From: a virus
Direction: 5' to 3' (one strand)
IMG/VR virus record: IMGVR_UViG_3300032323_002772
Span: 1-64,000 of that record
Length of the DNA stretch: 64,000 bases
The notes beneath the pieces were generated by a model. The model searched no databases, had not been told where the DNA came from, and saw only the letters and a list, made by a program, of their open reading frames with translations. How positions within the stretch are numbered: the stretch's first letter is position 1; each line of letters begins with the position of its first letter. Made by a program: the position numbers and the translations under genes. Positions 1 to 8,094 of this stretch are shown here, in pieces.

Positions 1-152
1 TACCTATATTACCTGAAGTAGTACAACAAGACACTAATGGCAACTACAGTGTTGCATATGGAAACATGGTTGGTGTACTTATCGAAGCAATTAAAGAACA
101 ACAGCGTCAAATAGACGATCTCAAATATTTATTACAAACAATAAACAAATAA
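1..152 (+). CDS. C-terminal end of a tail fibre-type protein (S74 intramolecular chaperone), partial
   Basis: The reading frame is open from base 3 and stops at 150-152; the start lies outside the window. The visible residues include AYGNMVGVLIEAIKEQQRQI, a helix pattern typical of the end of peptidase S74 / endosialidase chaperone domains, where YGN-L--LL-EAIKEQQ is followed by a coiled coil. In that family the domain trimerises a tail fibre or spike and then cleaves itself off. Its position before other virion genes fits a tail fibre. Only the last 49 residues are seen, so the body of the protein is unknown. Confidence 0.7.
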   Translation, partial: PILPEVVQQDTNGNYSVAYGNMVGVLIEAIKEQQRQIDDLKYLLQTINK

Positions 153-156
153 AAAA

Positions 157-543
157 ATGGCAGTATCTTATTTTTGGACAATCAACCCATTAGAGGCTTA
201 TCCAACAGCATCAGGCGAAGTTGATGTAGTATTCGTAGCACATTGGCAGTTACACGCTACTGAAACAGTAGACGAAACAACTTATAATGCACAATCAATT
301 GGAACACAAAGTTTAACTTACACATCTGGTTCAGCGTTCACTCCATTCGAAGAGTTAACATTAGAACAAGTACAAGGATGGGTAGAAACCGCTATGGGAC
401 CTGAGCAAGTAGCTAGTTTGGAAGCTAGTTTAGCACAAAACATTGCTAACCAAATCAACCCACCAGTAGTTACTTTACAGTCTCCATGGTTAACAACCAC
501 AACAACTACAAGTACAACAACTACAACAACAACTGTAGAATAA
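157..543 (+). CDS. Small virion-associated protein with C-terminal Thr tract
   Basis: 128 residues, starting 4 bases after the fibre stop. The N-terminal ~105 residues resemble a small phage protein family in which an aromatic opening (YFWTINPLEAYP) is followed by an extended beta-like region and a helix around GWVETAMG. The last ~17 residues are almost only Thr, encoded by ACA/ACT-rich repeats. Position among tail genes suggests a structural or fibre-associated role, but no enzymatic motif is seen. The Thr tail may be a flexible or glycosylated extension, and a similar tract occurs in the gene at 31476. Confidence 0.75.
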   Translation: MAVSYFWTINPLEAYPTASGEVDVVFVAHWQLHATETVDETTYNAQSIGTQSLTYTSGSAFTPFEELTLEQVQGWVETAMGPEQVASLEASLAQNIANQINPPVVTLQSPWLTTTTTTSTTTTTTTVE

Positions 544-549
544 TAAAGT

Positions 550-1053
550 ATGGCAATACCGGGAAGTGGTGCTATATCAATGAGTATGTTCAATACTGAA
601 TTAGGTAGAACATCAAATACAGCTAACTCTTCACTAGCAGGAGGCACAACTCCTGCTGTGGGTTCGTTGTTTTGGTTAGCTAACCAAAGTGGTAGCTTAA
701 ACCAAACAGCACCACATGCTATGAGCGAATGGTATAACTATTCTACTGGAGTTATAGTATACATAACGTTATGTGACTATGCATCTGCTGATAGTAGTGG
801 TGGTGTTACTGTTTCTGCTGCCGCATCTGCTAACGTTAATACAACTGTAACTATATATTGGTCCTGGGAAGGTGTTAATGGTAATTTAATAGGAGGATCC
901 ACCGACATTACAACAGGAAATAATTTTGGAACGAATACTGTATATGGTGCTTCGAGTAATGAAAGTATACTAGACCTTAATGCATTTAGTGCATACGCAT
1001 CTCCAAGTTCTTTTGGTACCCAAACATATGATGCAGGAGGTTCTTGTTATTAA
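550..1053 (+). CDS. Putative virion protein, unknown function
   Basis: 167 residues, 6 bases after the previous gene. It opens with an IPGSGAISMSMFNTELG segment of a kind seen in small phage structural proteins, followed by Gly/Ser/Thr/Asn-rich sequence with no predicted membrane segment or catalytic motif. The composition (beta-rich, low in charged residues) suits a surface-exposed decoration or fibre-tip protein. That role is inferred only from composition and position. Confidence 0.7.
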   Translation: MAIPGSGAISMSMFNTELGRTSNTANSSLAGGTTPAVGSLFWLANQSGSLNQTAPHAMSEWYNYSTGVIVYITLCDYASADSSGGVTVSAAASANVNTTVTIYWSWEGVNGNLIGGSTDITTGNNFGTNTVYGASSNESILDLNAFSAYASPSSFGTQTYDAGGSCY

Positions 1054-1057
1054 AAAA

Positions 1058-1089
1058 TTTGGTGGTCTTCATTCTCTTGTATATATTTA
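1058..1089 (+). promoter_or_regulatory. Bacteroidota-type promoter candidate
   Basis: TTTG at 1058-1061 and TATATTTA at 1082-1089 are separated by 20 bases, matching the -33/-7 layout of Bacteroidota promoters (TTTG, TAnnTTTG) except for the final base. It lies 22 bases before the start at 1112. Confidence 0.5.
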
Positions 1090-1111
1090 TATCAAACAAA
1101 TAAAATTTATT

Positions 1112-1366
1112 ATGACAGTATTAGTAATCTTAATCATCGTTGCCGTAGCGGTATTCGTTGCTATGAAAGCCGGTAAAGTAAAAGATGCAAACAACAACAA
1201 CATTCCTGACGCTATTGAAAAACCAATCGAAGCAGTTAAAGAAGCCGTTGCTGAAGTTAAAGCAGAAGTTAAAGAAGTAGTAGAAAAAGTAAAGAAAGCT
1301 ACACCTAAACAAGCTGCACCTAAACAAAATGCCCCAAAGAAAAAACAAGTAAAAAAGAATAAATAA
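1112..1366 (+). CDS. Small membrane-anchored protein with Lys/Ala-rich tail
   Basis: 84 residues from the ATG at 1112; a longer in-frame reading back to 980 would overlap the upstream gene and cross the promoter-like gap. Residues 2-19 form one hydrophobic segment. These are followed by KDANNNNIPDAIE, an Asp/Asn-rich loop like calcium-binding linkers found in Bacteroidota surface proteins. A long Glu/Lys/Val amphipathic helix and a very basic tail come next. It could be a lysis or membrane-associated factor, but nothing in the sequence proves that. Confidence 0.75.
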   Translation: MTVLVILIIVAVAVFVAMKAGKVKDANNNNIPDAIEKPIEAVKEAVAEVKAEVKEVVEKVKKATPKQAAPKQNAPKKKQVKKNK

Positions 1367-1369
1367 TAT

Positions 1370-1831
1370 ATGGAAAAAATTACATTGAAGTTATCAGAAT
1401 TTTATGCTCTTGAAGCTGAATTAAATGGTGTTAGTAACCAACAAACTGGTGAAGTATTAGCTAAAGGATTATTGAGCGAGAAAATTAAACTAACTACAAA
1501 GTATTGGTTACATGACCTTAACAAAAAAGTTGCTACTGAAAAAGAATCAGTAGAAAAACTTAAAGAGGAATTAATTAAAAAGTACGGTAAAGAAGAAAAC
1601 GGTGCTGTTAGTATTCCTGTTTATATCAATGAGGTTGTTGACGAAGATACTAAAGAATTAGTTTCTCGTGAAGTAAATCCTGACTTTATCAAATTCCAAA
1701 ACGATTTCAACGCATTGTTGAGTGAAGAACGTGAATTGGAATATAAAGGTTTTAAACTTGAAGAATTCGACGGTGTTGAAACAGATGGTGTTTATAACAC
1801 ATTCTTCAAATTGATTAAGGTTGATGAATAA
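1370..1831 (+). CDS. Hypothetical protein
   Basis: 153 residues, 3 bases downstream of the preceding gene. Mostly charged and helical: a predicted helix around residues 45-70 rich in Lys/Glu, then a short beta-like stretch, then another helix. No cysteines or recognisable catalytic motifs. The next gene starts inside its last codons, so the two are probably translationally coupled. The family is not recognised. Confidence 0.7.
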   Translation: MEKITLKLSEFYALEAELNGVSNQQTGEVLAKGLLSEKIKLTTKYWLHDLNKKVATEKESVEKLKEELIKKYGKEENGAVSIPVYINEVVDEDTKELVSREVNPDFIKFQNDFNALLSEERELEYKGFKLEEFDGVETDGVYNTFFKLIKVDE

Positions 1832-2057
1832 AATATCAGAAATATTTCAGGCGTGGGTAACTGCGGCAAATCCCACGCCTGATCAACTTACTATAGCCCA
1901 ACATAGATCACATATATGTGATGGTTGCGAACATAAAACTCATGTTAAAGCAATTAATTCATTTATATGTGGTAAATGTGGTTGCCCATTATCTAAAAAA
2001 GTATTTTCGCCTATTGAAGGCCCCAAAGCTTGCCCATTAGCTAAATGGGAATTATAA
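1824..2057 (+). CDS. Small zinc-ribbon-like protein
   Basis: 77 residues from the ATG at 1824, overlapping the previous gene by 8 bases; a TTG three bases upstream is a less likely start. The centre holds CDGC followed by CGKCGC and one later Cys (KACP), a spacing expected of a zinc ribbon or rubredoxin-like knuckle. Such small metal-binding proteins are common in phages as transcription or assembly accessories. The specific role is not deducible. Confidence 0.75.
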   Translation: MNKISEIFQAWVTAANPTPDQLTIAQHRSHICDGCEHKTHVKAINSFICGKCGCPLSKKVFSPIEGPKACPLAKWEL

Positions 2058-2069
2058 TAAAATTAAGTT

Positions 2070-2336
2070 ATGGCACAATTAACACAAGAAGAATTACAAT
2101 CTATTAAAGATTTACAATCCAAGTACAATCAATCAATTCTTGAGATTGGTGCAGCTGAAGCACAATCAATCGTATTTCAAGAAAATATTGAAAAACTACA
2201 AGAAGCTAAAAAAGGCTTAGTATCTGATCTTAAAACAATTGAACAGAAAGAAGCAGAACTAATCAATTCACTTCAGGAAAAATACGGTCAAGGTAACATA
2301 AATATCGAAACCGGAGAAATCACACCTATCCAGTAA
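2070..2336 (+). CDS. Small coiled-coil protein
   Basis: 88 residues. Residues ~5-70 read as a continuous charged helix with heptad-like spacing (repeated Leu/Ile with Glu/Lys/Gln), followed by a short tail NIETGEITPIQ. It immediately precedes the tail sheath gene and may be an assembly or scaffold accessory. No family is recognised. Confidence 0.7.
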   Translation: MAQLTQEELQSIKDLQSKYNQSILEIGAAEAQSIVFQENIEKLQEAKKGLVSDLKTIEQKEAELINSLQEKYGQGNINIETGEITPIQ

Positions 2337-2363
2337 TAATTCTGCGGTTTATAATGGTTTTTG

Positions 2364-2373
2364 GATATTTATT
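2364..2373 (+). promoter_or_regulatory. AATATTTAT-type element before tail sheath gene
   Basis: GATATTTATT, a member of the recurrent AT element found before several virion genes in this window. It lies 43 bases before the sheath start. No TTG is seen at the expected upstream distance. Confidence 0.35.
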
Positions 2374-2416
2374 ATTAGGTCAATCCTATTAAATTTTTCA
2401 AAAACAATAATATAAA

Positions 2417-4168
2417 ATGGCAGAACAAATTCTATCTCCTGGTGTATTCCAAAATGAATCTGACCAATCATTAGTACAGCAAGGTATTCAAGGTACATCA
2501 ACATCAATTGTTGGTCCAACTGTGTTGGGTCAGCCATTCGTTCCTACCTATGTAACTTCTTACAGTGAATATTTGGCCAAATTCGGAGAAACATTTCAAA
2601 GTGGTGGTTACTACTATGAGTATTTTACATCTTTAGCTGCTAAAGATTTCTTTCAAAACGGTGGACAAACATTACTTGTAACAAGAGTAATTTCTAGTGG
2701 TAGTACTAACATGAGTACTTATTCTAGTGCTTCTGTTACTGCTATTATGAACACTGCTTCTTCATCATTTGCTCTTGAGACATTAGCTTGGGGTAATATA
2801 ATGAATAACAGCGGTAGCATTACAAACGGTGCCTTAGCAAACGGCAGTGCAACTAACGTTCGTTGGGAAGTAACACAAGTTAACACAGGTAGCGGTACCT
2901 TTACCTTAGCAATTCGTCAAGGTAATGACAATACAGCTCAACCTAACTATCTAGAAACATGGCCTAACTTATCATTAGATCCAAATCAACCAAACTTTAT
3001 TTCTCGCGTAATTGGTGATAATAAACCAGTTTATAAAGTTGATAGCGATGGCAATCCATATATCGACTATACTGGCTCTTATGCTAATGCTTCTCAGTAT
3101 GTACGTGTTAAATCTATAACAATTCCATTAGTTGATTCTATTGACAACAATGGTTTCTTTAAATCTGGTTCATTAGTACCAGGTCAAACTACAACATATA
3201 GCGGTAGCTTACCTGCTTTAGGTAGTGGTTCAATAGGTGGTGCATTTAATGGCGGTTTAGCTGCTACTACAAATGCTCAATTAATGAATGAATTGATTAC
3301 TACGAATAACATTCAAGGATTTGATTCCGCTTCTTATATAGCTGCTTTCAATTTATTAGCAAATAAAGATGAATACAGATACAATGTATTATTAGCCCCA
3401 GGTGTTGCTCTAAATAACGGATCAGTATCAACTATGATTTCTGTTTGTGAAAACAGAGGTGATGCTATTGCAATGGTAGATACTGTATTATACGGCCAAG
3501 TAGTTTCTACAGCTGCAACCGCAGCTGCTGGTCAAAATAGCAACTATGCTGCTGCTTATTGGCCTTGGGTTCAAGTATTCTCAAGTGGTTTAGGTAAAGC
3601 TGTATGGGTTCCACCTTCAACAGTAATGGGTGGTGTTTTAGCATTCAACGACCAAGTTGGTGCTGAATGGTTCGCTCCAGCAGGTTTAAACCGCGGTGGT
3701 GTTCCTTCAGTATTACGTGCTGAAAGAAAATTATCTCAAAGCGATCGTGATAACTTATATACAGCAGGTGTTAATCCATTAGCTACATTCCCTGGAGAAG
3801 GTGTTGTAGTATTTGGTCAAAAGACATTACAAAAGAAATCAACAGCTCTTGATCGTGTAAACGTTCGTCGTTTGTTGATTGCATTAAAAGATTATATTGG
3901 CCAAGTTGCAAACAACTTAGTATTCGAACAAAATACTAACGTTACTCGTAACCGCTTCTTATCTCAAGTAAATCCATATCTTGAATCAGTAGTACAAAGA
4001 CAAGGTTTATTTGCTTACAAAGTAGTAATGGATGATACAAACAATACTCCTGATGTAATCGACAGAAACCAATTAGTAGGTCAGATCTATATCCAACCAA
4101 CTAAGACTGCTGAATTTATTATCTTGAACTTCAATGTATTACCAACTGGCGCTACATTCCCTGCATAA
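2417..4168 (+). CDS. gp18: Contractile tail sheath protein (gp18-like)
   Basis: 583 residues. The N-terminus (SPGVF-NE-D, then STSIVGPTVLGQPFVPTYVTS and a YLAKFG segment) has the standard arrangement of T4-like sheath proteins. The middle is a variable Ser/Thr/Gly-rich insertion, and the C-terminal third is the conserved sheath core (LDRVNVRRLLIALKDYI, then FEQNT..TR..FLSQVNPYLESV). Sheath subunits stack around the tail tube and contract on infection. The tube gene follows directly, as expected. The large central insertion probably decorates the outer surface. Confidence 0.95.
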   Translation: MAEQILSPGVFQNESDQSLVQQGIQGTSTSIVGPTVLGQPFVPTYVTSYSEYLAKFGETFQSGGYYYEYFTSLAAKDFFQNGGQTLLVTRVISSGSTNMSTYSSASVTAIMNTASSSFALETLAWGNIMNNSGSITNGALANGSATNVRWEVTQVNTGSGTFTLAIRQGNDNTAQPNYLETWPNLSLDPNQPNFISRVIGDNKPVYKVDSDGNPYIDYTGSYANASQYVRVKSITIPLVDSIDNNGFFKSGSLVPGQTTTYSGSLPALGSGSIGGAFNGGLAATTNAQLMNELITTNNIQGFDSASYIAAFNLLANKDEYRYNVLLAPGVALNNGSVSTMISVCENRGDAIAMVDTVLYGQVVSTAATAAAGQNSNYAAAYWPWVQVFSSGLGKAVWVPPSTVMGGVLAFNDQVGAEWFAPAGLNRGGVPSVLRAERKLSQSDRDNLYTAGVNPLATFPGEGVVVFGQKTLQKKSTALDRVNVRRLLIALKDYIGQVANNLVFEQNTNVTRNRFLSQVNPYLESVVQRQGLFAYKVVMDDTNNTPDVIDRNQLVGQIYIQPTKTAEFIILNFNVLPTGATFPA

Positions 4169-4183
4169 GGGGATGTAGTTGCT

Positions 4184-4193
4184 AATATTTATT
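4184..4193 (+). promoter_or_regulatory. AATATTTAT-type element before tail tube gene
   Basis: AATATTTATT sits between the arms of a short inverted repeat (TTGCTA / TAGCAA) in the sheath-tube gap, 25 bases before the tube start. It may be a late promoter or RNA processing site; the assignment rests only on recurrence. Confidence 0.35.
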
Positions 4194-4218
4194 AATAGCA
4201 ATTTAAACATTATATAAA

Positions 4219-4704
4219 ATGCCTGTATTAGACGCTAACGAAATAATGTTCACAGCATTTGAACCTAAAGTTCAGAATCGCTTTATCATGTACATTGATG
4301 GTATTCCTTCATACTTGATTAAAAGCGCCACTGCTCCTGGATTTGAAGCTGGTGAAATTATTTTAGATCACATCAACGTTTACCGTAAAGTTAAAGGTAA
4401 AGTTAGATGGAATGACATGACTTTAAGTTTATACGATCCTGTAACTCCATCGGGCGCACAAGCAGTGATGGAATGGGCTCGTTTAGCACACGAATCAGTA
4501 ACTGGCCGCGATGGTTATTCTGATTTCTATAAGAAAGATTTAACTTTAGACATCCTAGGTCCTGTAGGTGATGTTGTTGGTGAGTGGATTATCAAAGGTG
4601 CTTATTGCAAAACTGCATCTTTTGGTGAATATGATTGGGCAAGTGAATCCGCAATCAACTTATCAGTAACAATCGCTATGGATTACTGCGTATTGAACTT
4701 CTAA
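4219..4704 (+). CDS. gp19: Tail tube protein (gp19-like)
   Basis: 161 residues, the usual size of T4-like tube subunits (~163). It opens with a region containing FEPKVQNRFIMYIDGIPSYL, continues with the KSATAPGFEAGEIILDHINV strand and a W-DMTL-LYDP segment, and ends with the Ala/Ser strand leading to a hydrophobic C-terminus. This is the characteristic fold of gp19/Hcp-like tube proteins. The gene follows the sheath and is followed by a strong terminator, so tube and sheath probably share a highly expressed transcript. Confidence 0.93.
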   Translation: MPVLDANEIMFTAFEPKVQNRFIMYIDGIPSYLIKSATAPGFEAGEIILDHINVYRKVKGKVRWNDMTLSLYDPVTPSGAQAVMEWARLAHESVTGRDGYSDFYKKDLTLDILGPVGDVVGEWIIKGAYCKTASFGEYDWASESAINLSVTIAMDYCVLNF

Positions 4705-4730
4705 TTCCTCCTTCATATTTCTCTCTTTTA

Positions 4731-4760
4731 GGTGTCTGCTTTGCAGGCACCTTCTTTTTT
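4731..4760 (+). terminator. Rho-independent terminator after tail tube gene
   Basis: GGTGTCTGC (4731-4739) pairs with GCAGGCACC (4743-4751) around a 3-base loop, with one wobble pair, and is followed by TTCTTTTTT. This is the clearest terminator in the tail module. Confidence 0.85.
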
Positions 4761-4770
4761 CGTATATTTA
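4740..4770 (+). promoter_or_regulatory. Bacteroidota-type promoter candidate overlapping the terminator
   Basis: TTTG at 4740-4743 lies in the terminator loop and 3' arm, and TATATTTA is at 4763-4770 with 19 bases between. Transcription of the tail chaperone and tape measure genes could restart here. Confidence 0.5.
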
Positions 4771-4793
4771 TATATATAACAATAAAATAGTTT

Positions 4794-5552
4794 ATGGCCG
4801 AATTAAAGATCCCAACAGAAACAGTTTCGTTACCTTCAAAAGGATTACTGTATCCCGAATCATCACCGCTAGCTAAAGGTGAAATTGAAATGAAATATAT
4901 GACTGCAAAGGAAGAAGACATTCTTACTAATGCTAACTATATTCGTCAAGGTACAGTAATTGACAAATTATTACAAGCATTAATTATTACTCCAATTGAC
5001 TATAATGAATTGCTAATTGGTGATAAAAATGCAATATTAATTGCTGCTCGTGTATTAGGATATGGTAAAGATTATGAATTTACCTATGCTAATTCTAATG
5101 GACAAGAAATAAAAGCAACAGCTGATTTATCTAAAATGGAAGATAAAAAGGTTGATTATAATTTGTATAAAAAAGGAATGAATGACTTTCCTTTCACATT
5201 ACCCCATTCAGGAAATAACATTACATTTAAGTTATTAACACACGGGGACGAACAAAAAATTGAAGCTGAAATTAAAGGTTTACAAAAAATCCACCCAAAT
5301 GTTTCATTTGAAGCTACTACACGTTTAAAATACATGATTACATCTGTTGAAGGTAAGCGTGAAGCAAAAGATATTCGTGATTTTGTTGATAATTACCTTA
5401 TTGCAAAAGATGCAAGATCATTACGTGAGCACTATAACAAAACATCCCCAGACGTTGATTTAATATACAAGCCCGAAGATGAAGACTATACAGGGGAGGG
5501 TATAGTAATACCGATATCTCTTAACTTTTTTTGGCCTGACTCAGGAGCATAG
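4794..5552 (+). CDS. Tail assembly chaperone / baseplate hub assembly protein (gp26-like), frame-0 product
   Basis: 252 residues. The opening TVSLPSKGLLYPESSPLAKG and the EMKYMTAKEEDILTN region identify the T4 gp26-type baseplate / tail chaperone family in large myoviruses. It lies between the tube and tape measure genes, the classical place for a G/GT-type tail assembly chaperone. The frame-0 protein ends NFFWPDSGA after a run of seven T. A second conserved-looking frame continues from that run to 5796, so this is probably the shorter of two products of programmed frameshifting. See the extension entry. Confidence 0.85.
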   Translation: MAELKIPTETVSLPSKGLLYPESSPLAKGEIEMKYMTAKEEDILTNANYIRQGTVIDKLLQALIITPIDYNELLIGDKNAILIAARVLGYGKDYEFTYANSNGQEIKATADLSKMEDKKVDYNLYKKGMNDFPFTLPHSGNNITFKLLTHGDEQKIEAEIKGLQKIHPNVSFEATTRLKYMITSVEGKREAKDIRDFVDNYLIAKDARSLREHYNKTSPDVDLIYKPEDEDYTGEGIVIPISLNFFWPDSGA

Positions 5553-5796
5553 ATTATTTTTATTTAAGCAAATCCATGAAATAGTATTTAATGGACAAGG
5601 CGGTTATGACTGGGACACAGTTTATAATATGCCTATTTGGTTGCGTAAATTTACGTTTGAAACATTAAAAGAACATTATGAAAAACAACGTGAAAGTATG
5701 GAAAAGCAACAAAACATGCTTAAAAATAAGTCAAATAAAGAAATAGCACGACCAAACGTTACACCAACATACACAGCGAAGGTACCTAAAAAATAG
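5533..5796 (+). CDS. Frameshifted extension of the tail assembly chaperone
   Basis: After AAC TTT TTT T, reading in the +1 (equivalently -2) frame gives about 88 codons without a stop, ending at TAG 5794-5796. The peptide starts GLTQEHRLFLFKQIHEIVF, continues through NGQGGYDWDTVYNMPIWLRK and ends in a Lys/Gln-rich helix. This frame opens only at 5509 (TAA at 5506-5508) and has no ATG near its beginning, so it is unlikely to be expressed alone. Fusion to the frame-0 protein would give ~335 residues, the arrangement known for tail assembly chaperones, where the long form contacts the tape measure. An assembly error in the T run is the alternative. Confidence 0.75.
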   Translation, partial: GLTQEHRLFLFKQIHEIVFNGQGGYDWDTVYNMPIWLRKFTFETLKEHYEKQRESMEKQQNMLKNKSNKEIARPNVTPTYTAKVPKK

Positions 5797-5803
5797 GTAC
5801 CTT
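5779..5803 (+). terminator. Strong hairpin spanning the extension stop codon
   Basis: AAGGTACCTA (5779-5788) pairs perfectly with TAGGTACCTT (5794-5803) around an A5 loop. There is no proper T run after it, so it may be a weak terminator or an mRNA-stabilising or processing hairpin rather than a strict rho-independent terminator. Confidence 0.5.
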
Positions 5804-5804
5804 T

Positions 5805-5814
5805 AATATTTATA
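5805..5814 (+). promoter_or_regulatory. AATATTTAT-type element before tape measure gene
   Basis: AATATTTATA, 17 bases before the start at 5832; identical to the elements before 8095, 31476 and 60275. Confidence 0.4.
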
Positions 5815-5831
5815 TGATGTAATATTATATT

Positions 5832-8063
5832 ATGGCAGACCCACAAGAATTAAGGAAACAATTAGAAGATCTAAATAAAGAGTTTGAGCAACTTAACAAA
5901 ACAGTTGCTAGTGTAGCTTCTCAATTAGGTAAAGGCTTAAGTAGTGCTGTTATTAATGCTGAAGAATTAACTAAAAAATTCTCTGAAGGGGAAAATATTA
6001 CTAAAAAAGTAGAAGCACAACTTTTAAAAAGTAAAAAAGCTCTTGAGGCTAATCTTTTAGATGAAATAAAATATCGCGCTGAGGGTAAAAAACGCCTTGC
6101 TGATAAACTTGTAGCTGAAAGACAAATATTATATCAACTTGATAATCAACTTCGTACATTACAAAAAATAAACGAAGAATACCAAAGAACTAGTACAGTA
6201 GCGGGTCATTTAAAAAATAAGCTAAAAGATATAAGCAAATCAGTTAAAGATTTTGTTAGTATAGGAGCTATATTTAAGATAATTATTGATTCGGGATTAC
6301 GTTTCAATAAAGTATCTGTTGATATAAGCAAGAATTTAGGTTACGGTGCTGATAATGCTAATAGAACAACTAAAGAATTAGTAAAAGCAGCCCAAAGTTC
6401 AGACAACCTAAACTTTACTCTTCAGAACGCGGCTGACGCAATGAATGAACTGAATACAGCTACAGGACTTGTAGCTGAATATTCAGCCGATGCTCTCGGA
6501 ACACAGATAATGTTAACCAAACAATTTGGTCTAACAGCGGATGAAGCAGCAGGTATTTATAAATTTTCTGTATTAACAGGAAAATCATCCAAAGCAGTTA
6601 ATGATGCAATGGTTGGTGCTTTCGTTGCTACTAGAAATACTCTAAAAGTAGGAGCACCATTTAAAGCCACAATAGCCGAAGCAGCTAAAGTATCAGGACA
6701 GCTAGCAGCTAATCTCCAAAACAACCCAGCTTCTATTGTTAAAGCAATAGTACAGGCTAAAGCATTAGGTACCTCTCTTGAACAAGTAAAAAATCAAGGT
6801 GAGGCACTTTTAAATTTTGAAACCTCAATTGAAAACGAATTAAAAGCTGAATTGATTACTGGTCAAGAACTTAATCTTGAAAGAGCAAGAGCAGCCGCTT
6901 TAATGGGTGATCAAGTAACATTAGCTAAGGAACTTAGTAATCAAGGAATGACACTTGAGAAGTTTCAAGGCATGAATGTTATAGCTCAAAAATCATTTGC
7001 TGAAGCTTTAGGTTTAAGTGCAGATCAACTTGCTGATCAATTACAAAAACAAAAATTAGCTAAAGAAACAGGTAAATCTTTAGCTCAAATAACTAAAGAT
7101 GAAGCTTTAGAAGCGCAGAAAAGACAAGATATCCAAACTAAATTTAATCAAGCCATTCTTAAATTACAAGACTTAATTGGTAACCTAGTTTCAGGACCAA
7201 TGGCTGCCTTTATAGAAGGCTTATCTAATGCTTTAGATATTATAGGTAAAATATTTAGTAAATTTGGTTCTTTTGTTGAATTAATAAAAAACATTTTACC
7301 TGAAGGATTAAGTAAAGCAATAGGTGGATTAGCTTCTATTGCAACTATAGGTGCTTTAACAGCAGTAGTAGCTAAATCTCTTACTAAAGGTACTCTTTCT
7401 AATCCTATGATTACAAAAGATGCTAGTGCTGCTGGTGGTGGTGGTGATTTACTTGGTGGTGGTGTAGGACGATTAGGAAGATCATTTAAAGCAGGAGGAA
7501 TGAAAGGAGTTGGTAAAATGGCTGGTAAAATGCTTTCTAAAGGACTGAAAGGAAATGCTCTTACTGCTTTAGCTATGGGAGGAATTGAAGCAGGAGCTAA
7601 CATATCTGAAGGAAAAGGAGCAGGAGAATCTATAGGCCGAGCCTTAGTATCAGGTCTTTTTTCACTTGGTGGTGGTGCTTTAGGATCATTTATAGCACCT
7701 GGGGTAGGAACAGTAGGTGGTGGTATTGCAGGTGGAGCTTTAGGTGGTAAAGTAGCTGATGCTATTTTTGGTACAGCAGATGATATGATAGGATATGGTG
7801 CAAGAACACTTATTACACCAACAGGAAATGTAGCGTTAAACAACAATGATACTGTAATAGCAGGTACCAATTTATTTAAAGGTGATGATGTAATGTCATT
7901 CCCTAAAGGTGCCTTAAATATGGGTGGAGATATGTCTGAACTTATTAAAGTAGTTAAAGATGCCCTAACTCGCCCAGCCGTTGCGTATATACCTGAGGGT
8001 AGAGAAGCATTTTCTAAACAAATAGCCACTTCAGCTGTACAAGGATCTTACAAAGCAGCATAA
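5832..8063 (+). CDS. Tail tape measure protein
   Basis: 743 residues. Residues 1-125 are coiled-coil (LRKQLEDLNKEFEQLNKTV and further charged heptads). A hydrophobic SIGAIFKIIID segment follows, then a long Ala-rich helical region (~160-440). The C-terminal third is Gly/Ala-rich, with several membrane-like stretches around 470-640, typical of tape measures that act as a DNA channel in the inner membrane. The gene directly follows the frameshifted chaperone, the conserved order tube, chaperone, tape measure. At ~743 residues the tail would be roughly 110 nm by the usual 0.15 nm per residue rule. Confidence 0.88.
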   Translation: MADPQELRKQLEDLNKEFEQLNKTVASVASQLGKGLSSAVINAEELTKKFSEGENITKKVEAQLLKSKKALEANLLDEIKYRAEGKKRLADKLVAERQILYQLDNQLRTLQKINEEYQRTSTVAGHLKNKLKDISKSVKDFVSIGAIFKIIIDSGLRFNKVSVDISKNLGYGADNANRTTKELVKAAQSSDNLNFTLQNAADAMNELNTATGLVAEYSADALGTQIMLTKQFGLTADEAAGIYKFSVLTGKSSKAVNDAMVGAFVATRNTLKVGAPFKATIAEAAKVSGQLAANLQNNPASIVKAIVQAKALGTSLEQVKNQGEALLNFETSIENELKAELITGQELNLERARAAALMGDQVTLAKELSNQGMTLEKFQGMNVIAQKSFAEALGLSADQLADQLQKQKLAKETGKSLAQITKDEALEAQKRQDIQTKFNQAILKLQDLIGNLVSGPMAAFIEGLSNALDIIGKIFSKFGSFVELIKNILPEGLSKAIGGLASIATIGALTAVVAKSLTKGTLSNPMITKDASAAGGGGDLLGGGVGRLGRSFKAGGMKGVGKMAGKMLSKGLKGNALTALAMGGIEAGANISEGKGAGESIGRALVSGLFSLGGGALGSFIAPGVGTVGGGIAGGALGGKVADAIFGTADDMIGYGARTLITPTGNVALNNNDTVIAGTNLFKGDDVMSFPKGALNMGGDMSELIKVVKDALTRPAVAYIPEGREAFSKQIATSAVQGSYKAA

Positions 8064-8069
8064 CAATTA

Positions 8070-8079
8070 AATATTTATA
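8070..8079 (+). promoter_or_regulatory. AATATTTAT-type element
   Basis: AATATTTATA in the gap after the tape measure gene, 15 bases before the start at 8095. Confidence 0.4.
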
Positions 8080-8094
8080 TTAAACAATAAAATT

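Noticed and set aside
980-1111. Longer N-terminus for the membrane protein at 1112
   Set aside because: Would overlap the upstream gene and run through the promoter-like gap; the hydrophobic segment begins at the 1112 Met.
5533-5796. A standalone gene for the chaperone extension
   Set aside because: No ATG near its start; the first Met falls about one third of the way in, so frameshift fusion explains it better.
7148-8029. 293-codon reading frame on the minus strand
   Set aside because: It mirrors the Gly/Ala-rich end of the tape measure gene, is Pro/Ala-rich as expected for an antisense shadow, and no other gene in the window is on that strand.
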